Below are positions 1 to 12,534 of a stretch of 64,000 nt of DNA, piece after piece. Every line of letters starts with the position of its first letter. Within the stretch, counting starts at the first letter, position 1. The notes beneath the pieces were generated by a model that was not told where the DNA came from, did no database searches, and was given only the letters and a program-made list of their open reading frames with translations. This DNA is from Cupriavidus sp. U2 (GTDB lineage: Bacteria > Pseudomonadota > Gammaproteobacteria > Burkholderiales > Burkholderiaceae). Both the position numbers and the translations under genes were made by a program. The DNA is taken from positions 103,020 through 167,019 of the forward strand of contig NZ_RCOG02000011.1 of the NCBI RefSeq assembly GCF_009663685.2, read 5' to 3'.

Positions 1-903
1 TCCGAGGGTGACATCACCATCAACAAGGAGTGGGTGGAGTACAACATCCGCAAGTGCGACGTGATCCTGCCGCTGGTGGCCATCGCCACGCCGGCCACGT
101 ACGTGCGCAACCCGCTGCGCGTGTTCGAGCTGGACTTCGAGGCCAACCTGCCGATCGTGCGCAGCGCCGTGAAGTACGGCAAGCACCTGGTGTTCCCGTC
201 GACCTCGGAGGTCTACGGCATGTGCGCCGACGAGGAATTCGACCCCGAGGCCTCGCCGCTGATCTACGGGCCGATCAACAAGCCGCGCTGGATCTACGCC
301 TGCTCCAAGCAGCTGATGGACCGCGTGATCCACGCCTACGGCATGGAGCAGGGCCTGAACTACACGCTGTTCCGCCCGTTCAACTGGATCGGCGCGGGGC
401 TGGACTCGATCTTCGAATCGAAGGAAGGGTCGTCGCGCGTGGTGACGCAGTTCCTGGGCCATATCGTGCGCGGCGAGCCGATCAAGCTGGTCGATGGCGG
501 CGCGCAGAAGCGGGCGTTTGCCGATATCTCGGACGGCATCTCGGCGCTGATGCGGATCATCGAGAACAAGGATGGCGTGGCAAGCGGCAAGATCTTCAAC
601 ATCGGCAACCCGAAGAACATCCACTCGGTGCGCGAGCTGGCCGAGATGATGCTGAAGATGGCGGCCGATTACCCTGAGTACGCCGAGGAAGCGCGCAAGA
701 CGCAGATCGTGGAGACGTCGTCGGGCGAGTTCTACGGCAAGGGCTACCAGGACGTGCAGCATCGCGTGCCGAAGATCGACAACACGATCGACGAACTGGG
801 CTGGAAGCCCGAGGTGACGATGGAACAGGCGCTGCGCCGCATCTTCGAGGCCTACCGTGACAAGGTGGTGGACGCCCGTACGCTGGTCGACAGCAGCAAC
901 TGA
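1..903 (+). CDS. arnA: UDP-glucuronate decarboxylase (ArnA C-terminal-type), 5' partial
   Basis: NAD-dependent epimerase/dehydratase-fold enzyme that oxidises and decarboxylates UDP-glucuronate to UDP-4-keto-pentose for lipid A aminoarabinose modification. The frame is open from the first base, so the N-terminal Rossmann part lies outside the window. Visible hallmarks of the ArnA decarboxylase domain are [13 protein letters not shown], the active-site PSTSEVYG, the Tyr-x3-Lys pair in YACSKQ, FRPFNW, and [10 protein letters not shown], whose Arg corresponds to the catalytic Arg of E. coli ArnA. Whether a formyltransferase domain is attached cannot be seen; in Burkholderiaceae the two activities are usually separate genes. 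arnD starts 7 bases after the stop, which supports an arn operon entering from the left. Confidence 0.9.
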   Translation, partial: SEGDITINKEWVEYNIRKCDVILPLVAIATPATYVRNPLRVFELDFEANLPIVRSAVKYGKHLVFPSTSEVYGMCADEEFDPEASPLIYGPINKPRWIYACSKQLMDRVIHAYGMEQGLNYTLFRPFNWIGAGLDSIFESKEGSSRVVTQFLGHIVRGEPIKLVDGGAQKRAFADISDGISALMRIIENKDGVASGKIFNIGNPKNIHSVRELAEMMLKMAADYPEYAEEARKTQIVETSSGEFYGKGYQDVQHRVPKIDNTIDELGWKPEVTMEQALRRIFEAYRDKVVDARTLVDSSN

Positions 904-910
904 TCTCCAC

Positions 911-1801
911 ATGGCCCGCATTGCCCTGAAAGTCGACGTCGATACGCTGCGCGGCACCCGTGAAGGGGTTCCCGCGCTGCTGTCGATGCTGTCTCCGCAT
1001 CAGGCGGAAGCGACGTTCCTGTTCAGCCTTGGCCCGGACCACACGGGCTGGGCGCTGCGCCGCGTATTTCGTCCCGGCTTCCTGAAGAAGGTGTCGCGCA
1101 CGTCGGTGGTGTCTAACTACGGCCTGCGTACGCTGATGTACGGCGTGCTGCTGCCGGGGCCCGACATCGGCCGCAAGGGCGCCGCCGAGATGCGTGCGGC
1201 CGCGGCAGCAGGCCATGAATGCGGTATCCACACATGGGACCACGTCTACTGGCAGGACAACGTGCGCGATCGCGATGCGGCCTGGACGCGCCGCCAGATG
1301 CAGCAGTCGTTCGAGCGATTCGTGGAGATCTTCGGCACGCCGCCCACCACGCACGGCGCGGCGGGCTGGCAGATGAATGAAGAGGCGTTTCGCCAGATCG
1401 ACGATTGGGGCATGACCTACGCGTCGGATGGCCGGGGCACGGCGCCCTACATCCCGACCGTGGCGGGCAAACCATGCCGCCACGTGCAGATGCCGACCAC
1501 GCTGCCGACGCTCGACGAGCTGATCGGCGTGGGCGACCTGACCGAGGACAACGTTCACCACGCCGTGCTGAAGCTGACCGAAGGCGACGCCGACCACATC
1601 TTCACGCTCCACACCGAACTGGAAGGCGGCAAGCTGGCACCGGTATTCCAGCGGCTGTTGGCTGGCTGGCGCGCCCAGGGGCACGATCTGGTATCGATGG
1701 CCACCTACTACCGGCACATCGACCGCACTGACCTCCCGCAATTGCCGGTCACCTGGGGCGAAATCCCCGGCCGCAGCGGCGAGCTGATCATCCAGCCGTA
1801 A
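911..1801 (+). CDS. arnD: 4-deoxy-4-formamido-L-arabinose-phosphoundecaprenol deformylase ArnD
   Basis: Polysaccharide-deacetylase (NodB-fold) enzyme of 296 residues that removes the formyl group from undecaprenyl-phosphate formamidoarabinose before transfer to lipid A, the modification behind polymyxin resistance. The N-terminus MARIALKVDVDT carries the metal-binding Asp motif, and HTWDHVYW supplies the second metal-ligand motif typical of ArnD. This ATG is preferred over an in-frame start inside arnA because it gives the normal ArnD N-terminus. It follows arnA by 7 bases, so the two are cotranscribed. The next gene is convergent, and I see no convincing terminator between them. Confidence 0.92.
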   Translation: MARIALKVDVDTLRGTREGVPALLSMLSPHQAEATFLFSLGPDHTGWALRRVFRPGFLKKVSRTSVVSNYGLRTLMYGVLLPGPDIGRKGAAEMRAAAAAGHECGIHTWDHVYWQDNVRDRDAAWTRRQMQQSFERFVEIFGTPPTTHGAAGWQMNEEAFRQIDDWGMTYASDGRGTAPYIPTVAGKPCRHVQMPTTLPTLDELIGVGDLTEDNVHHAVLKLTEGDADHIFTLHTELEGGKLAPVFQRLLAGWRAQGHDLVSMATYYRHIDRTDLPQLPVTWGEIPGRSGELIIQP

Positions 1802-1834
1802 CCGCCCGGCCCCGGGGTTCGTCCGAATCGGGGG

Positions 1835-4210
1835 TCAGGCGGCGCCCTTGCGCGTCAGGCGCAGCCCATTGAACACCACCAGCAGACTCGCGCCCATATC
1901 GGCAAACACGGCCATCCACATGGTGCCCATGCCCATCACGGTCAGGGCCAGGAACACCACCTTGATGCCCAGCGCCAGCGTGATGTTCTGCTTGAGGATG
2001 GCCGACGTACGGCGCGACAGCTGCACAAAGGCGGGGATCTTGCGCAGGTCGTCGTCCATCAACGCCACGTCGGCGGTTTCAATGGCCGTGTCCGTGCCCG
2101 CCGCCCCCATTGCAAAACCGATATCGGCCCGCGCCAGCGCGGGCGCATCGTTGATGCCGTCGCCCACCATGCCGACCTTGTTCGCATGCGTATGCGCCTG
2201 CCCCGCCAGCGTGGCGATGGCGTTGGCCTTGTCCTGCGGCAACTGATTGCCGCGCACCTCGTCGATGCCCACCGCCTGGCCAATGGCCTGTGCCGTATGC
2301 GGGTTGTCGCCCGACAGCATCAGCGTCTTCACGCCCAGCGCGTGCAGCTGTTCGATGGCCTGCCGGCTGGTCTCGCGTACCGTGTCGGCCACGCCGAACA
2401 GGGCCAGCGCGCGGGCAGGCTGCCCGTCACCCGGCGTCGCCGCGAGCATCACGATGGTCTTGCCCTGTCGCTCGATGGCCTCCAGCCGTGCTTCCAGCGC
2501 CGGCGAACATGCGCCCAGATCGTGGATCAGCCGGTGGTTACCGAAGCTGTACGCCACGCCATCCACCGTGCCCCGTACCCCCTGCCCGGCCAGGGCCGCG
2601 AAATCGCTCGCTTCCAGCCGCGCCACGCCATCGGCGTCCGCGGCCGCGGCCACCGCGCGCGACACCGGGTGGTCCGATCGCGCCGCCAGGCTGGCGGCGA
2701 TGGCGCGAGCCTGCGGCACGTCGTCCACCAAAAGCGCCATGTCGGTCTGCGCGGGCTTGCCGTGCGTCAGCGTGCCGGTCTTGTCCAGCGCCAGCCATGA
2801 CAGATGCCGGCCCTGTTCCAGATAGACGCCGCCCTTGATCAGGATGCCGCGCCGGGCCGCCGCAGCCAGCCCGCTGACGATCGTCACCGGCGTGGAGATC
2901 ACCAGTGCGCACGGACACGCGATCACCAGCAGCACCAGCGCCTTGTAAACCCAGTCCAGCCAGGCGCCGCCCAGGACCAGCGGCGGCATCACGGCCACGC
3001 CCAGCGCGATGGCAAAGACCACCGGCGTATAGATGCGCGCGAACTGGTCCACGAAACGCTGGGTCGGTGCGCGGCTGCCTTGCGCGGCTTCCACGGCATG
3101 GATGATGCGTGCCAGCGTGGAGTCATTGGCGGGCGCCGTCACGGCGTATTCGAGCTCCCCTGACTGATTGATCGAACCGGCATAGAGCGAATCGCCCTGC
3201 GACTTGTCCACCGGCACGCTCTCGCCGGTAATGGGTGCCTGGTCAAGCGCCGACTGGCCGCGCAGCACGCGCCCGTCCAGCGCCACCCGCTCGCCGGGGC
3301 GCAGCCGCACCGTCGCACCCACCGCCACCGCGCGCGCCTCCACGGCCTGCCAGGTGCCATCGGGCTGCAGCACGGTGGCCTGCTCCGGCGCCATCGCCAT
3401 CAACCCCCGTACGGCATTGCGCGCGCGGTCCAGCGAGGCCGCCTCGATCCGCTCCGCCAGCGCGAACAGCACCATCACCATCGCCGCTTCGGGCCACTGG
3501 CCAATGACCATGGCACCGGTGACAGCAATGCTCATCAGCGCGTTGATATTCAGGTTGCCGTTGCGCACCGCGATCCAGCCCTTGCGATAGACGCCCAGGC
3601 CCGACATCAGCACCGTTGCCAACGCCAGCGCCGCCGGCAGATAAGGCGTGCCGATGTGGAACCACTCGGCCACTTCGGCGCCGATGGCCGCCGCACCGGC
3701 CGGCGCCAGCGGCCACCAGGGCTTGCCCGGTTCCGCCACGGCCGCCTTGGCGCTGTCGTCCGACAGCGGCTCGGCCTTCATGCCCAGCGACGCAATCGCC
3801 TTGACCACGGCATCGAGCGAATCGAGCGTGTGATGCACGGTCAGCACGCGCTGCATCAGGTTGAAGTCGAGCGCCGCCACGCCGGCCATGTTGCCGATCT
3901 TGTTCCGGATCAGCGTTTCCTCGGTCGGGCAGTCCATCGCCTCGATCCGATACGCGGCCGACCGTGTGCCAGCCGGCGCGGCCACTGCCGGTGCCACCGT
4001 CAGCGGGGCGCCGCAGGTCGTGCCACAGCCGCAAGTGGCAGGCGCCGGGGTGCGGGCATGGTCATGGCTGTGATCGTGCGAATGGTCGTGATCGTGATCA
4101 TGCGCGTGGTCGTGGCCATGATCGTGGTCGTGATCGTGTGAATGGTCGTGCCCATGACCGCGGGCTGCCGAACCCGGCGTCAGCAGGTTTTCAGGGGTGG
4201 TACGAGCCAT
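1835..4210 (-). CDS. cadA: Zn/Cd/Pb-exporting P1B-type ATPase
   Basis: P1B-type heavy-metal ATPase (791 residues) exporting divalent soft metals from the cytoplasm. Domains in order: a long His/Asp-rich tail (about residues 18-52), one HMA domain with the motif MDCPTEET instead of GMTCxxC (as in proteobacterial CadA/PbrA), the metal-binding CPC in VIACPCAL, phosphorylation motif DKTGTLT, the HP dipeptide in SDHPVSRA, hinge motif GDGINDAP, and a last membrane helix containing FADMGAS with the Asp expected of Zn/Cd/Pb pumps. It diverges from czcI, and a MerR-type promoter lies directly upstream. The family could equally be called zntA or pbrA; the exact metal is not decided by sequence. Confidence 0.9.
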   Translation of the reverse strand: MARTTPENLLTPGSAARGHGHDHSHDHDHDHGHDHAHDHDHDHSHDHSHDHARTPAPATCGCGTTCGAPLTVAPAVAAPAGTRSAAYRIEAMDCPTEETLIRNKIGNMAGVAALDFNLMQRVLTVHHTLDSLDAVVKAIASLGMKAEPLSDDSAKAAVAEPGKPWWPLAPAGAAAIGAEVAEWFHIGTPYLPAALALATVLMSGLGVYRKGWIAVRNGNLNINALMSIAVTGAMVIGQWPEAAMVMVLFALAERIEAASLDRARNAVRGLMAMAPEQATVLQPDGTWQAVEARAVAVGATVRLRPGERVALDGRVLRGQSALDQAPITGESVPVDKSQGDSLYAGSINQSGELEYAVTAPANDSTLARIIHAVEAAQGSRAPTQRFVDQFARIYTPVVFAIALGVAVMPPLVLGGAWLDWVYKALVLLVIACPCALVISTPVTIVSGLAAAARRGILIKGGVYLEQGRHLSWLALDKTGTLTHGKPAQTDMALLVDDVPQARAIAASLAARSDHPVSRAVAAAADADGVARLEASDFAALAGQGVRGTVDGVAYSFGNHRLIHDLGACSPALEARLEAIERQGKTIVMLAATPGDGQPARALALFGVADTVRETSRQAIEQLHALGVKTLMLSGDNPHTAQAIGQAVGIDEVRGNQLPQDKANAIATLAGQAHTHANKVGMVGDGINDAPALARADIGFAMGAAGTDTAIETADVALMDDDLRKIPAFVQLSRRTSAILKQNITLALGIKVVFLALTVMGMGTMWMAVFADMGASLLVVFNGLRLTRKGAA

Positions 4211-4242
4211 GGCGGTTATCCATTTTTGCGTTGTTGCGTGCT

Positions 4243-4273
4243 ATTGAAGACCCTGTAGCCACTTCAAGGTCAA
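4243..4273 (-). promoter_or_regulatory. MerR-family (CadR/PbrR/ZntR-type) promoter-operator of cadA
   Basis: Read on the minus strand: -35 TTGACC, a 19-bp spacer and -10 TTCAAT. The spacer holds the dyad ACCTTGAAG-TGG-CTACAGGGT (4250-4270). The overlong spacer and the ACC...GGT dyad are the hallmark of promoters untwisted by MerR-family activators. No MerR-family gene lies in this window, so the regulator must be encoded elsewhere. Confidence 0.75.
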
Positions 4274-4298
4274 GCACCGGCCGGAAAGACCCCGACGA

Positions 4299-4341
4299 TG
4301 ACATCAACGTAATGTCCACTGCGGGTGCGGCAGCCTATAAT
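4299..4341 (+). promoter_or_regulatory. czcI promoter with a heavy-metal response-regulator box
   Basis: TGACA-TCAAC-GTAAT (4299-4313) matches the TGACA-N5-GTAAT box bound by CopR/CzcR-type OmpR-family regulators. A consensus -10 TATAAT at 4336-4341 follows 22 bases later. Transcription would begin about 7 bases after the -10, that is 0-3 bases before the czcI ATG, and no Shine-Dalgarno sequence is visible. Confidence 0.6.
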
Positions 4342-4349
4342 CGCTGCCC

Positions 4350-4730
4350 ATGCGCCGCCTGCTGCTCGTCTTCCTGTCGATCCTGCTGCCGCTCCAGTTT
4401 GCCTGGGCCGGCGCTGCGGCCTATTGCGCACATGAATCGACTGACCTGCCGGCCGCGATGACCGACCATTTCGGCCATCACACGCACGAACACGGCAACG
4501 ACGCGCACAAGGCCGGCAACACTGCCGGCAAGACCACCGCAAAGGCCGCCAGCCTGCCCGACGGCGACTGCACCGCCTGCCACTTCCCCGGTTCGCACGG
4601 CGTCTTTGCCGAACTTCGCATGCCGGGTGACTATCGCTACGTCACCCTGCGCTACGCGCCGCGCCAGTACGCGTTCGGCTCCATTCCCGCCCCCGTTCCC
4701 GATCGGCCCCAGTGGCTGCGCCTCGCCTAG
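4350..4730 (+). CDS. czcI: CzcI-family periplasmic metal-resistance protein
   Basis: Small secreted protein (126 residues) that precedes czcCBA in Cupriavidus and is thought to modulate Czc expression or activity. It has a signal peptide (MRRLLLVFLSILLPLQFAWA), a His-rich stretch (FGHHTHEHGNDAH), a CTACHFPGSHG motif able to bind metal, and the C-terminal signature DRPQWLRLA shared with C. metallidurans CzcI. The ATG sits only 8 bases after the -10 hexamer, so the mRNA may be leaderless. It is first gene of czcICBA and diverges from cadA. Confidence 0.85.
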   Translation: MRRLLLVFLSILLPLQFAWAGAAAYCAHESTDLPAAMTDHFGHHTHEHGNDAHKAGNTAGKTTAKAASLPDGDCTACHFPGSHGVFAELRMPGDYRYVTLRYAPRQYAFGSIPAPVPDRPQWLRLA

Positions 4731-4825
4731 CCGGCGGGACGCACGACTGACCCTGTCATCCCGATACCGCGGTGCGGTATCGCTTCGCGTCTCGCCGATT
4801 TTCTCCTGCTGATCTGGTGAATTCG

Positions 4826-6079
4826 ATGAGAAGCCTTTTATTGCCGCTGGGGCTGGCGGCCGCGTTGTGCAGCCCGATCTTCACGCCCGGGGCGTTCGCC
4901 CAGGACGCCTCATCCGGTGTCCAGGAGCCGCCCGGCGCCCTGACGCTCGACGCCGCGCTGGCGCTGGCGGCGTCGCAAAACCCCACGCTGTCGGCTGCCC
5001 GGATCGAAGTGGACGCCTCCGAAGGCGGCATTACCCAGGCCCGTGTGATCCCGAATCCCGAAGTGTCGGTCCAGATGGAAGACACGCGGCAGGCCACGCG
5101 TGCCACCACCGCCCAGATGAACCTGCCGGTGGAACTCGGCGGCAAGCGCGGCGCGCGTATCGGTGCCGCACAGCGCGCACGCGATGTGGCGCAGGCCCAG
5201 CTCGGGGCCTTGCAAGCGGACCTGCGCGCCACCGTGATCGGCGCCTTCTTCAACGTGCTGATCGCCCAGGAACGCATCAGGCTGGCCGCCGGGTCCGTCG
5301 ATATCGCCCGGCGCGGCGCCGACGCCGCGGCGCGCCGTGTGGCGGCGGGCAAGATCTCGCCGGTCGAGGAAACCAAGGCCCAGGTCGAACTGGCCAATGC
5401 CGAACTGGAGCGCGCCGAGGCCGATGCCGGGCTGGTAGCGGCCCGCCAGACCCTGGCCACGCTGTGGGGCAATCCGTCTCCGCGCTTTTCGGAAGCCGAC
5501 GGCAAGCTGGACAGCCTGCCGGCCCGACCGGCGTCCGCCCTGCTTCGCCAGTCGCTCGACAACGCGCCGGCGCTGCTGACCAGCGAACGCGAACTGGATC
5601 GGCGCCAGGCCGAAATCAACGTGCAGCGCAGCCGCCAGTACCCGGACGTGACCCTCAGCGTGGGCGCCAAGCGCGACAACGGCTCCCCCGAGCGCGGCAC
5701 ATTCCCCGTGTTGGGCATCGCCATTCCGCTGCCATTGTTCGATCGCAACCAGGGCAACCTGTACACCGCCATCCGCCAGGCAGACAAGGCCGCCGACGAA
5801 CTGCGCGCCACGCGGCTGCGGCTGGATCACGACCTGCAGCAGGCGTCCAGCCAGCTGAACGTGTCGCGCACCTCGGCGCTGACCTTGCGCGAGACCGTCC
5901 TGCCCGCCGCGGAGCGCGCCTTGCAGGCGGCGACCCAGGGTTTCGAGGCCGGCAAATTCAACTATCTCGATGTGCTGGATGCGCAGCGCACGCTGTTCCA
6001 GGCCCGCATCCGCTATCTCGGTGTCGTCGCCAGCAGCTGGCAGGCCGCCACCACCATCGATCGCATTCTTGGCCGCTGA
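4826..6079 (+). CDS. czcC: CzcC outer-membrane channel
   Basis: TolC-family outer-membrane factor (417 residues) of the tripartite Czc pump; the trimer forms the exit duct for Zn/Co/Cd. The start MRSLLLPLG opens a Sec signal peptide ending near GAFAQ; an in-frame ATG 54 bases upstream would put charged residues ahead of it and is less likely. Two long coiled-coil repeats rich in Ala/Glu/Arg (for example ELANAELERAEADAGL) are typical. It stands between czcI and czcB in the same direction. Confidence 0.88.
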   Translation: MRSLLLPLGLAAALCSPIFTPGAFAQDASSGVQEPPGALTLDAALALAASQNPTLSAARIEVDASEGGITQARVIPNPEVSVQMEDTRQATRATTAQMNLPVELGGKRGARIGAAQRARDVAQAQLGALQADLRATVIGAFFNVLIAQERIRLAAGSVDIARRGADAAARRVAAGKISPVEETKAQVELANAELERAEADAGLVAARQTLATLWGNPSPRFSEADGKLDSLPARPASALLRQSLDNAPALLTSERELDRRQAEINVQRSRQYPDVTLSVGAKRDNGSPERGTFPVLGIAIPLPLFDRNQGNLYTAIRQADKAADELRATRLRLDHDLQQASSQLNVSRTSALTLRETVLPAAERALQAATQGFEAGKFNYLDVLDAQRTLFQARIRYLGVVASSWQAATTIDRILGR

Positions 6080-6100
6080 CGCGCCAACGCAAGGAACACC

Positions 6101-7336
6101 GTGATGACTTTGACTCGCAAACAAGGCGTGGCGATTGCCGCCATCGTGATCGCCGGCCTGATGGCCGCGCTGGCGCTGCTGCTGGCGGGCCGCGGCGACG
6201 GCCACAGCCATGAAGGCGAAGGCGAGGCTGCCCATGCCGCGCCGGCCTCGGCCACGGAAGCAAGCCATGCCGGTCATGGCGACCACGCCGGCCACGCAGA
6301 CGAAGATGCCGGCCGGATCGCCATGACGCCGGAGCAGATCCGCAACGCCAGCCTGTCGATATCCGTCGCAGGGCCCGGCAGGATTCGCAGCGCCGTGGAA
6401 TTTCCCGGCGAAATCAAGTTCAACGAGGACCGCACCGCGCACGTCGTGCCGCGCGTGGCGGGCGTTGCCGAATCGGTGGTGGCCAATCTGGGCCAGCGCG
6501 TAAAGAAAGGCGACCTGCTGGCGGTATTCGCCAGCACCCAGCTGTCCGACCAGCGCAGCGAACTGCTGGCCGCCCAGCGCCGGCTGGAACTGGCCCGCAC
6601 CACCTACGCACGGGAAAAGAAACTCTGGGAAGACAAGGTGTCGGCGGAGCAAGACTTCCTGGCCGCGCGCACCGCACTGCAGGAAGCCGAAATCTCCGCG
6701 CAGAATGCGCGGCAGAAGCTGACCGCCATCGGTGCCACTGCGTCGGCCCGCGCCATCAACCAGTTCGAGCTGCGCGCGCCGTTCGACGGCATCGTGGTGG
6801 AAAAGCATCTCGCACTGGGCGAAGCCGTGGCGGCCGAAACCGCGGTCTTCACGATTTCCGACCTCAACACGGTATGGGCGGAGTTCGTGATCGCGGCCAA
6901 GGACCTGGGCCATGTCAGGCTCGGTGAGGCGGTCCGGGTGACATCGGCCGCCTTCGACGGCACCGCCGAAGGCAGGATCTCGTACGTGGGTGCCCTGCTG
7001 GGCCAGCAGACCCGCACGGCCACGGCGCGGGTCACGTTGGCCAACCCGCAGATGGCATGGCGGCCGGGGTTGTTCGTCACCGTCAGCGTCGCCACCGGCG
7101 AAACCGACGCCGCCGTGGTCATCGACAGCGACGCGCTGCAGACCGACGGCGACCGCCAGCAGGTGTACGTCGAGGTGCCCGGCGGCTTTGCGGCGCGCAT
7201 GGTCAAGACGGGCCGTACCGACGGCAAGCGCATTGAAATCGTCGATGGCCTGGCAGCCGGCACGCGCTATGTCTCCGCGAACAGCTTCGTGCTGAAGGCG
7301 GAACAGGGCAAGGCCAGCGCCGAGCACGCGCACTGA
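6101..7336 (+). CDS. czcB: CzcB periplasmic adaptor (membrane fusion protein)
   Basis: HlyD/RND-type adaptor (411 residues) joining CzcA to CzcC. An N-terminal membrane anchor (GVAIAAIVIAGLMAALALLL) is followed by a His/Glu/Asp-rich segment (about residues 34-70, with GHSHEGEGE and HAGHGDHAGHADED) that probably binds metal in the periplasm. Barrel-sandwich and alpha-hairpin parts follow, including LRAPFDGIVVEKHLALGE. Two ATGs stand in tandem; the first is about 8 bases after AAGGAA. It ends 12 bases before czcA. Confidence 0.88.
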   Translation: MMTLTRKQGVAIAAIVIAGLMAALALLLAGRGDGHSHEGEGEAAHAAPASATEASHAGHGDHAGHADEDAGRIAMTPEQIRNASLSISVAGPGRIRSAVEFPGEIKFNEDRTAHVVPRVAGVAESVVANLGQRVKKGDLLAVFASTQLSDQRSELLAAQRRLELARTTYAREKKLWEDKVSAEQDFLAARTALQEAEISAQNARQKLTAIGATASARAINQFELRAPFDGIVVEKHLALGEAVAAETAVFTISDLNTVWAEFVIAAKDLGHVRLGEAVRVTSAAFDGTAEGRISYVGALLGQQTRTATARVTLANPQMAWRPGLFVTVSVATGETDAAVVIDSDALQTDGDRQQVYVEVPGGFAARMVKTGRTDGKRIEIVDGLAAGTRYVSANSFVLKAEQGKASAEHAH

Positions 7337-10510
<3,174 letters not shown>

Positions 10511-10557
10511 CCCGGGCCGGCCGCGCCTGCTTGCGGGAGGGGCCGGGCAAAAAGGCG

Positions 10558-10583
10558 GGGGAAAGAGGCCGGGGAAAGAGGCC
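10558..10583 (+). repeat. 13-bp perfect tandem duplication
   Basis: GGGGAAAGAGGCC occurs twice head to tail between the convergent czcA and VOC genes. It shows no dyad symmetry or T-tract, so it is not an obvious terminator. Confidence 0.7.
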
Positions 10584-10592
10584 GGCCAAACC

Positions 10593-11003
10593 TCAATGCT
10601 CGCAGTTCACCATCCAGGTCATCTTGAACTTGTCGACCACCATGCCGAAGCCTTCGGCCCAGAAGGTCTTCTGGTACGGCATGATGACCTGTCCGCCTTC
10701 GGACAGCGCATCGAAAATGCGCTTGCCTTCGGCGTTCGGCACGTAGCCTACCGATAGCATGAAGCCCGAAAACGCCGGGGTCTGTCCTTCCCGGCCGTCC
10801 GACGCCATGATCTGGCTATCGCCGATCTGGACGTTGGCGTGCATGACCTTCTCGGCCCATGCCGCCGACGGCGGCTCGCCGCCGCCCGGCGGAGTGTCCT
10901 TGTAGCGCATCAGGAATGTCACCTTTGCGCCCATTACCTGGCCATAGAAGGCCATGGCCTCGTCAAAGCGTCCGCCAAAGTCTAGATACGGTTGCACCTG
11001 CAT
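10593..11003 (-). CDS. VOC-family (PhnB/glyoxalase-like) protein
   Basis: Protein of 136 residues in the PhnB/3-demethylubiquinone-methyltransferase-like branch of the vicinal oxygen chelate superfamily. It begins MQVQPYLDFGGRFDEAMAFY and contains MHANVQIGDSQIMASD and the C-terminal FGMVVDKFKMTWMVNCEH, both characteristic. The substrate is unknown; many such proteins are annotated only as VOC. The ATG is preceded by AGGAGACC on the minus strand, which decides it over an in-frame upstream start. It lies between czcA and the sensor kinase, convergent to the former. Confidence 0.8.
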   Translation of the reverse strand: MQVQPYLDFGGRFDEAMAFYGQVMGAKVTFLMRYKDTPPGGGEPPSAAWAEKVMHANVQIGDSQIMASDGREGQTPAFSGFMLSVGYVPNAEGKRIFDALSEGGQVIMPYQKTFWAEGFGMVVDKFKMTWMVNCEH

Positions 11004-11049
11004 GTCGGTCTCCTGTAGGGTCCGCGGACGGATAGCCCGCGCGGCGCCA

Positions 11050-12534
11050 TTATGCGCCTGCCCTGCTGACAGAATTGTCAGGAAACTCGAGTTCGAAGCG
11101 GGTCTGTTCGTCGACACTGGTCACCGACACGCTGCCGCCGTGCAGCCGCATGATCGTGTCGACAATCGCCAGACCGAGCCCCGTGGAGCCCGACGAATTC
11201 CGGCGCGACGGATCGGCGCGGTAGAAGCGCCCGAACAGGTGCGGCAAGGCATCGGCCTGGATCGCCGGGCCGCCGTTGGTGACAGTGATCGCGGTCACGT
11301 CGGTGCCATTGCGGGCCACCGCCATGCGCACCGCACTGCCCACCGGCGCATGACGCAGCGCGTTGTCCAGCAGGTTGATGATGGCGCGGCGCAGCAAGGT
11401 CTGGTCCGCCACGACCGTGGCGTGGCCCGAGACCATCACCGTCAGGTTCCTGTCGGCCGCCACAGCCTCGAAATACTCGGCCACCTTGTCGAGTTCCGCC
11501 CGGGCATCAAGCGGGCGGGCGCCCAGCGCCACCTGTGCGTTGTCCGCGCGCGCCAGAAACAGCATGTTCTCGATCATGCGCGACAGGCGCTCGTACTCTT
11601 CCAGGTTCGATTCAAGCACCGCCTCATACTCAGCCGGCGTACGGCGCTGGGCCAGCGTCACCTGCGTCTGCCCCACCAGGTTGCTGATGGGCGTCCGGAA
11701 ATCGTGCGCCAGATCGGCCGAGAATTGCGACAGGCGCGTGAAGCTGTCCTGCAGCCGGGCCAGCATGCCGTTCAGCGCGCCGGCCAGGTCACGCAGTTCT
11801 TCGGGCGCGCCGCCGACATCGAGCCGCGTCGCCAGGCGGCTGGTGGTCACTGCCGCCGCATCGCTGGCCATGCGCCGCAACATGCGCAGCCCGCGCCGCG
11901 CCAGCACGAAGCCGAGCGCCGCCGCCACGATGGCCCCGCACAACACCGCGCCCAGCAGTTCGCCCCGATACTCGCGCATCAGCGCCACCCGGTAGCCAGC
12001 GTCGCTGAGCACGATGATTTCGACGGTCCGGCCCGTGTCGCCAATCTGGCCCAGCGCGGCCATGCCGCGCGACGGCACGCCATTGCGCGGATGCCAGGTC
12101 TGCAACTGCGACTTGTCCGGGGCCGTGGACAGCGGCAGCACACGCAGCGGCGGCAGGGTTTCGTTATGGGGATTCAGCGAGATCAGAGGATCGCCCGACG
12201 CGTTGCGGACGACCAGGATCAGCCCCTCGTGCCCCATCGCAATATCTGCAAAACGATGCGTATCGGTGCGGATTTCGGTTTCGTCGGCCACTTCGCGCAA
12301 CAGATGGCGTACCAGCAGCACTTCGCCGACGAGTTCGGATTCGTCACGCGACTGCAACTGGCTGCCAAGGGCGCTGGACAGATAGGTGGCCACCCCGACC
12401 AGGATCGCGGCCGTGGTCAGGCCATAGGCCAGCGCAAGCCGGGTGGTCAGCGACGCCGGCATCCACGCCTTCAGCGCGCGCCGCATGCGCACGAGGCGCC
12501 TCATGCTGCGGCGCTCACGCTTCTTCCGACTCAT
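11050..12534 (-). CDS. Heavy-metal sensor histidine kinase (CopS/CusS/CzcS family)
   Basis: Membrane sensor kinase of about 494 residues: first TM ([21 protein letters not shown]), periplasmic domain of roughly 150 residues, second TM ([19 protein letters not shown]), HAMP linker, dimerisation/phosphoacceptor helix [15 protein letters not shown] with the H-box His, N-box DNALRHAP, and the G-box [11 protein letters not shown]. The chosen ATG overlaps the regulator gene by 20 bases; another ATG at 12504 leaves a 10-base gap and is equally possible. The partner regulator is immediately upstream. Its position between czc and the copper cassette implies metal sensing, but the ligand cannot be told from sequence. 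Confidence 0.88.
   Translation of the reverse strand: MSRKKRERRSMRRLVRMRRALKAWMPASLTTRLALAYGLTTAAILVGVATYLSSALGSQLQSRDESELVGEVLLVRHLLREVADETEIRTDTHRFADIAMGHEGLILVVRNASGDPLISLNPHNETLPPLRVLPLSTAPDKSQLQTWHPRNGVPSRGMAALGQIGDTGRTVEIIVLSDAGYRVALMREYRGELLGAVLCGAIVAAALGFVLARRGLRMLRRMASDAAAVTTSRLATRLDVGGAPEELRDLAGALNGMLARLQDSFTRLSQFSADLAHDFRTPISNLVGQTQVTLAQRRTPAEYEAVLESNLEEYERLSRMIENMLFLARADNAQVALGARPLDARAELDKVAEYFEAVAADRNLTVMVSGHATVVADQTLLRRAIINLLDNALRHAPVGSAVRMAVARNGTDVTAITVTNGGPAIQADALPHLFGRFYRADPSRRNSSGSTGLGLAIVDTIMRLHGGSVSVTSVDEQTRFELEFPDNSVSRAGA

Noticed and set aside
1802-1834. GC-rich dyad between arnD and cadA as a terminator
   Set aside because: The stem is only about 5 bp and no T-tract follows on either strand.
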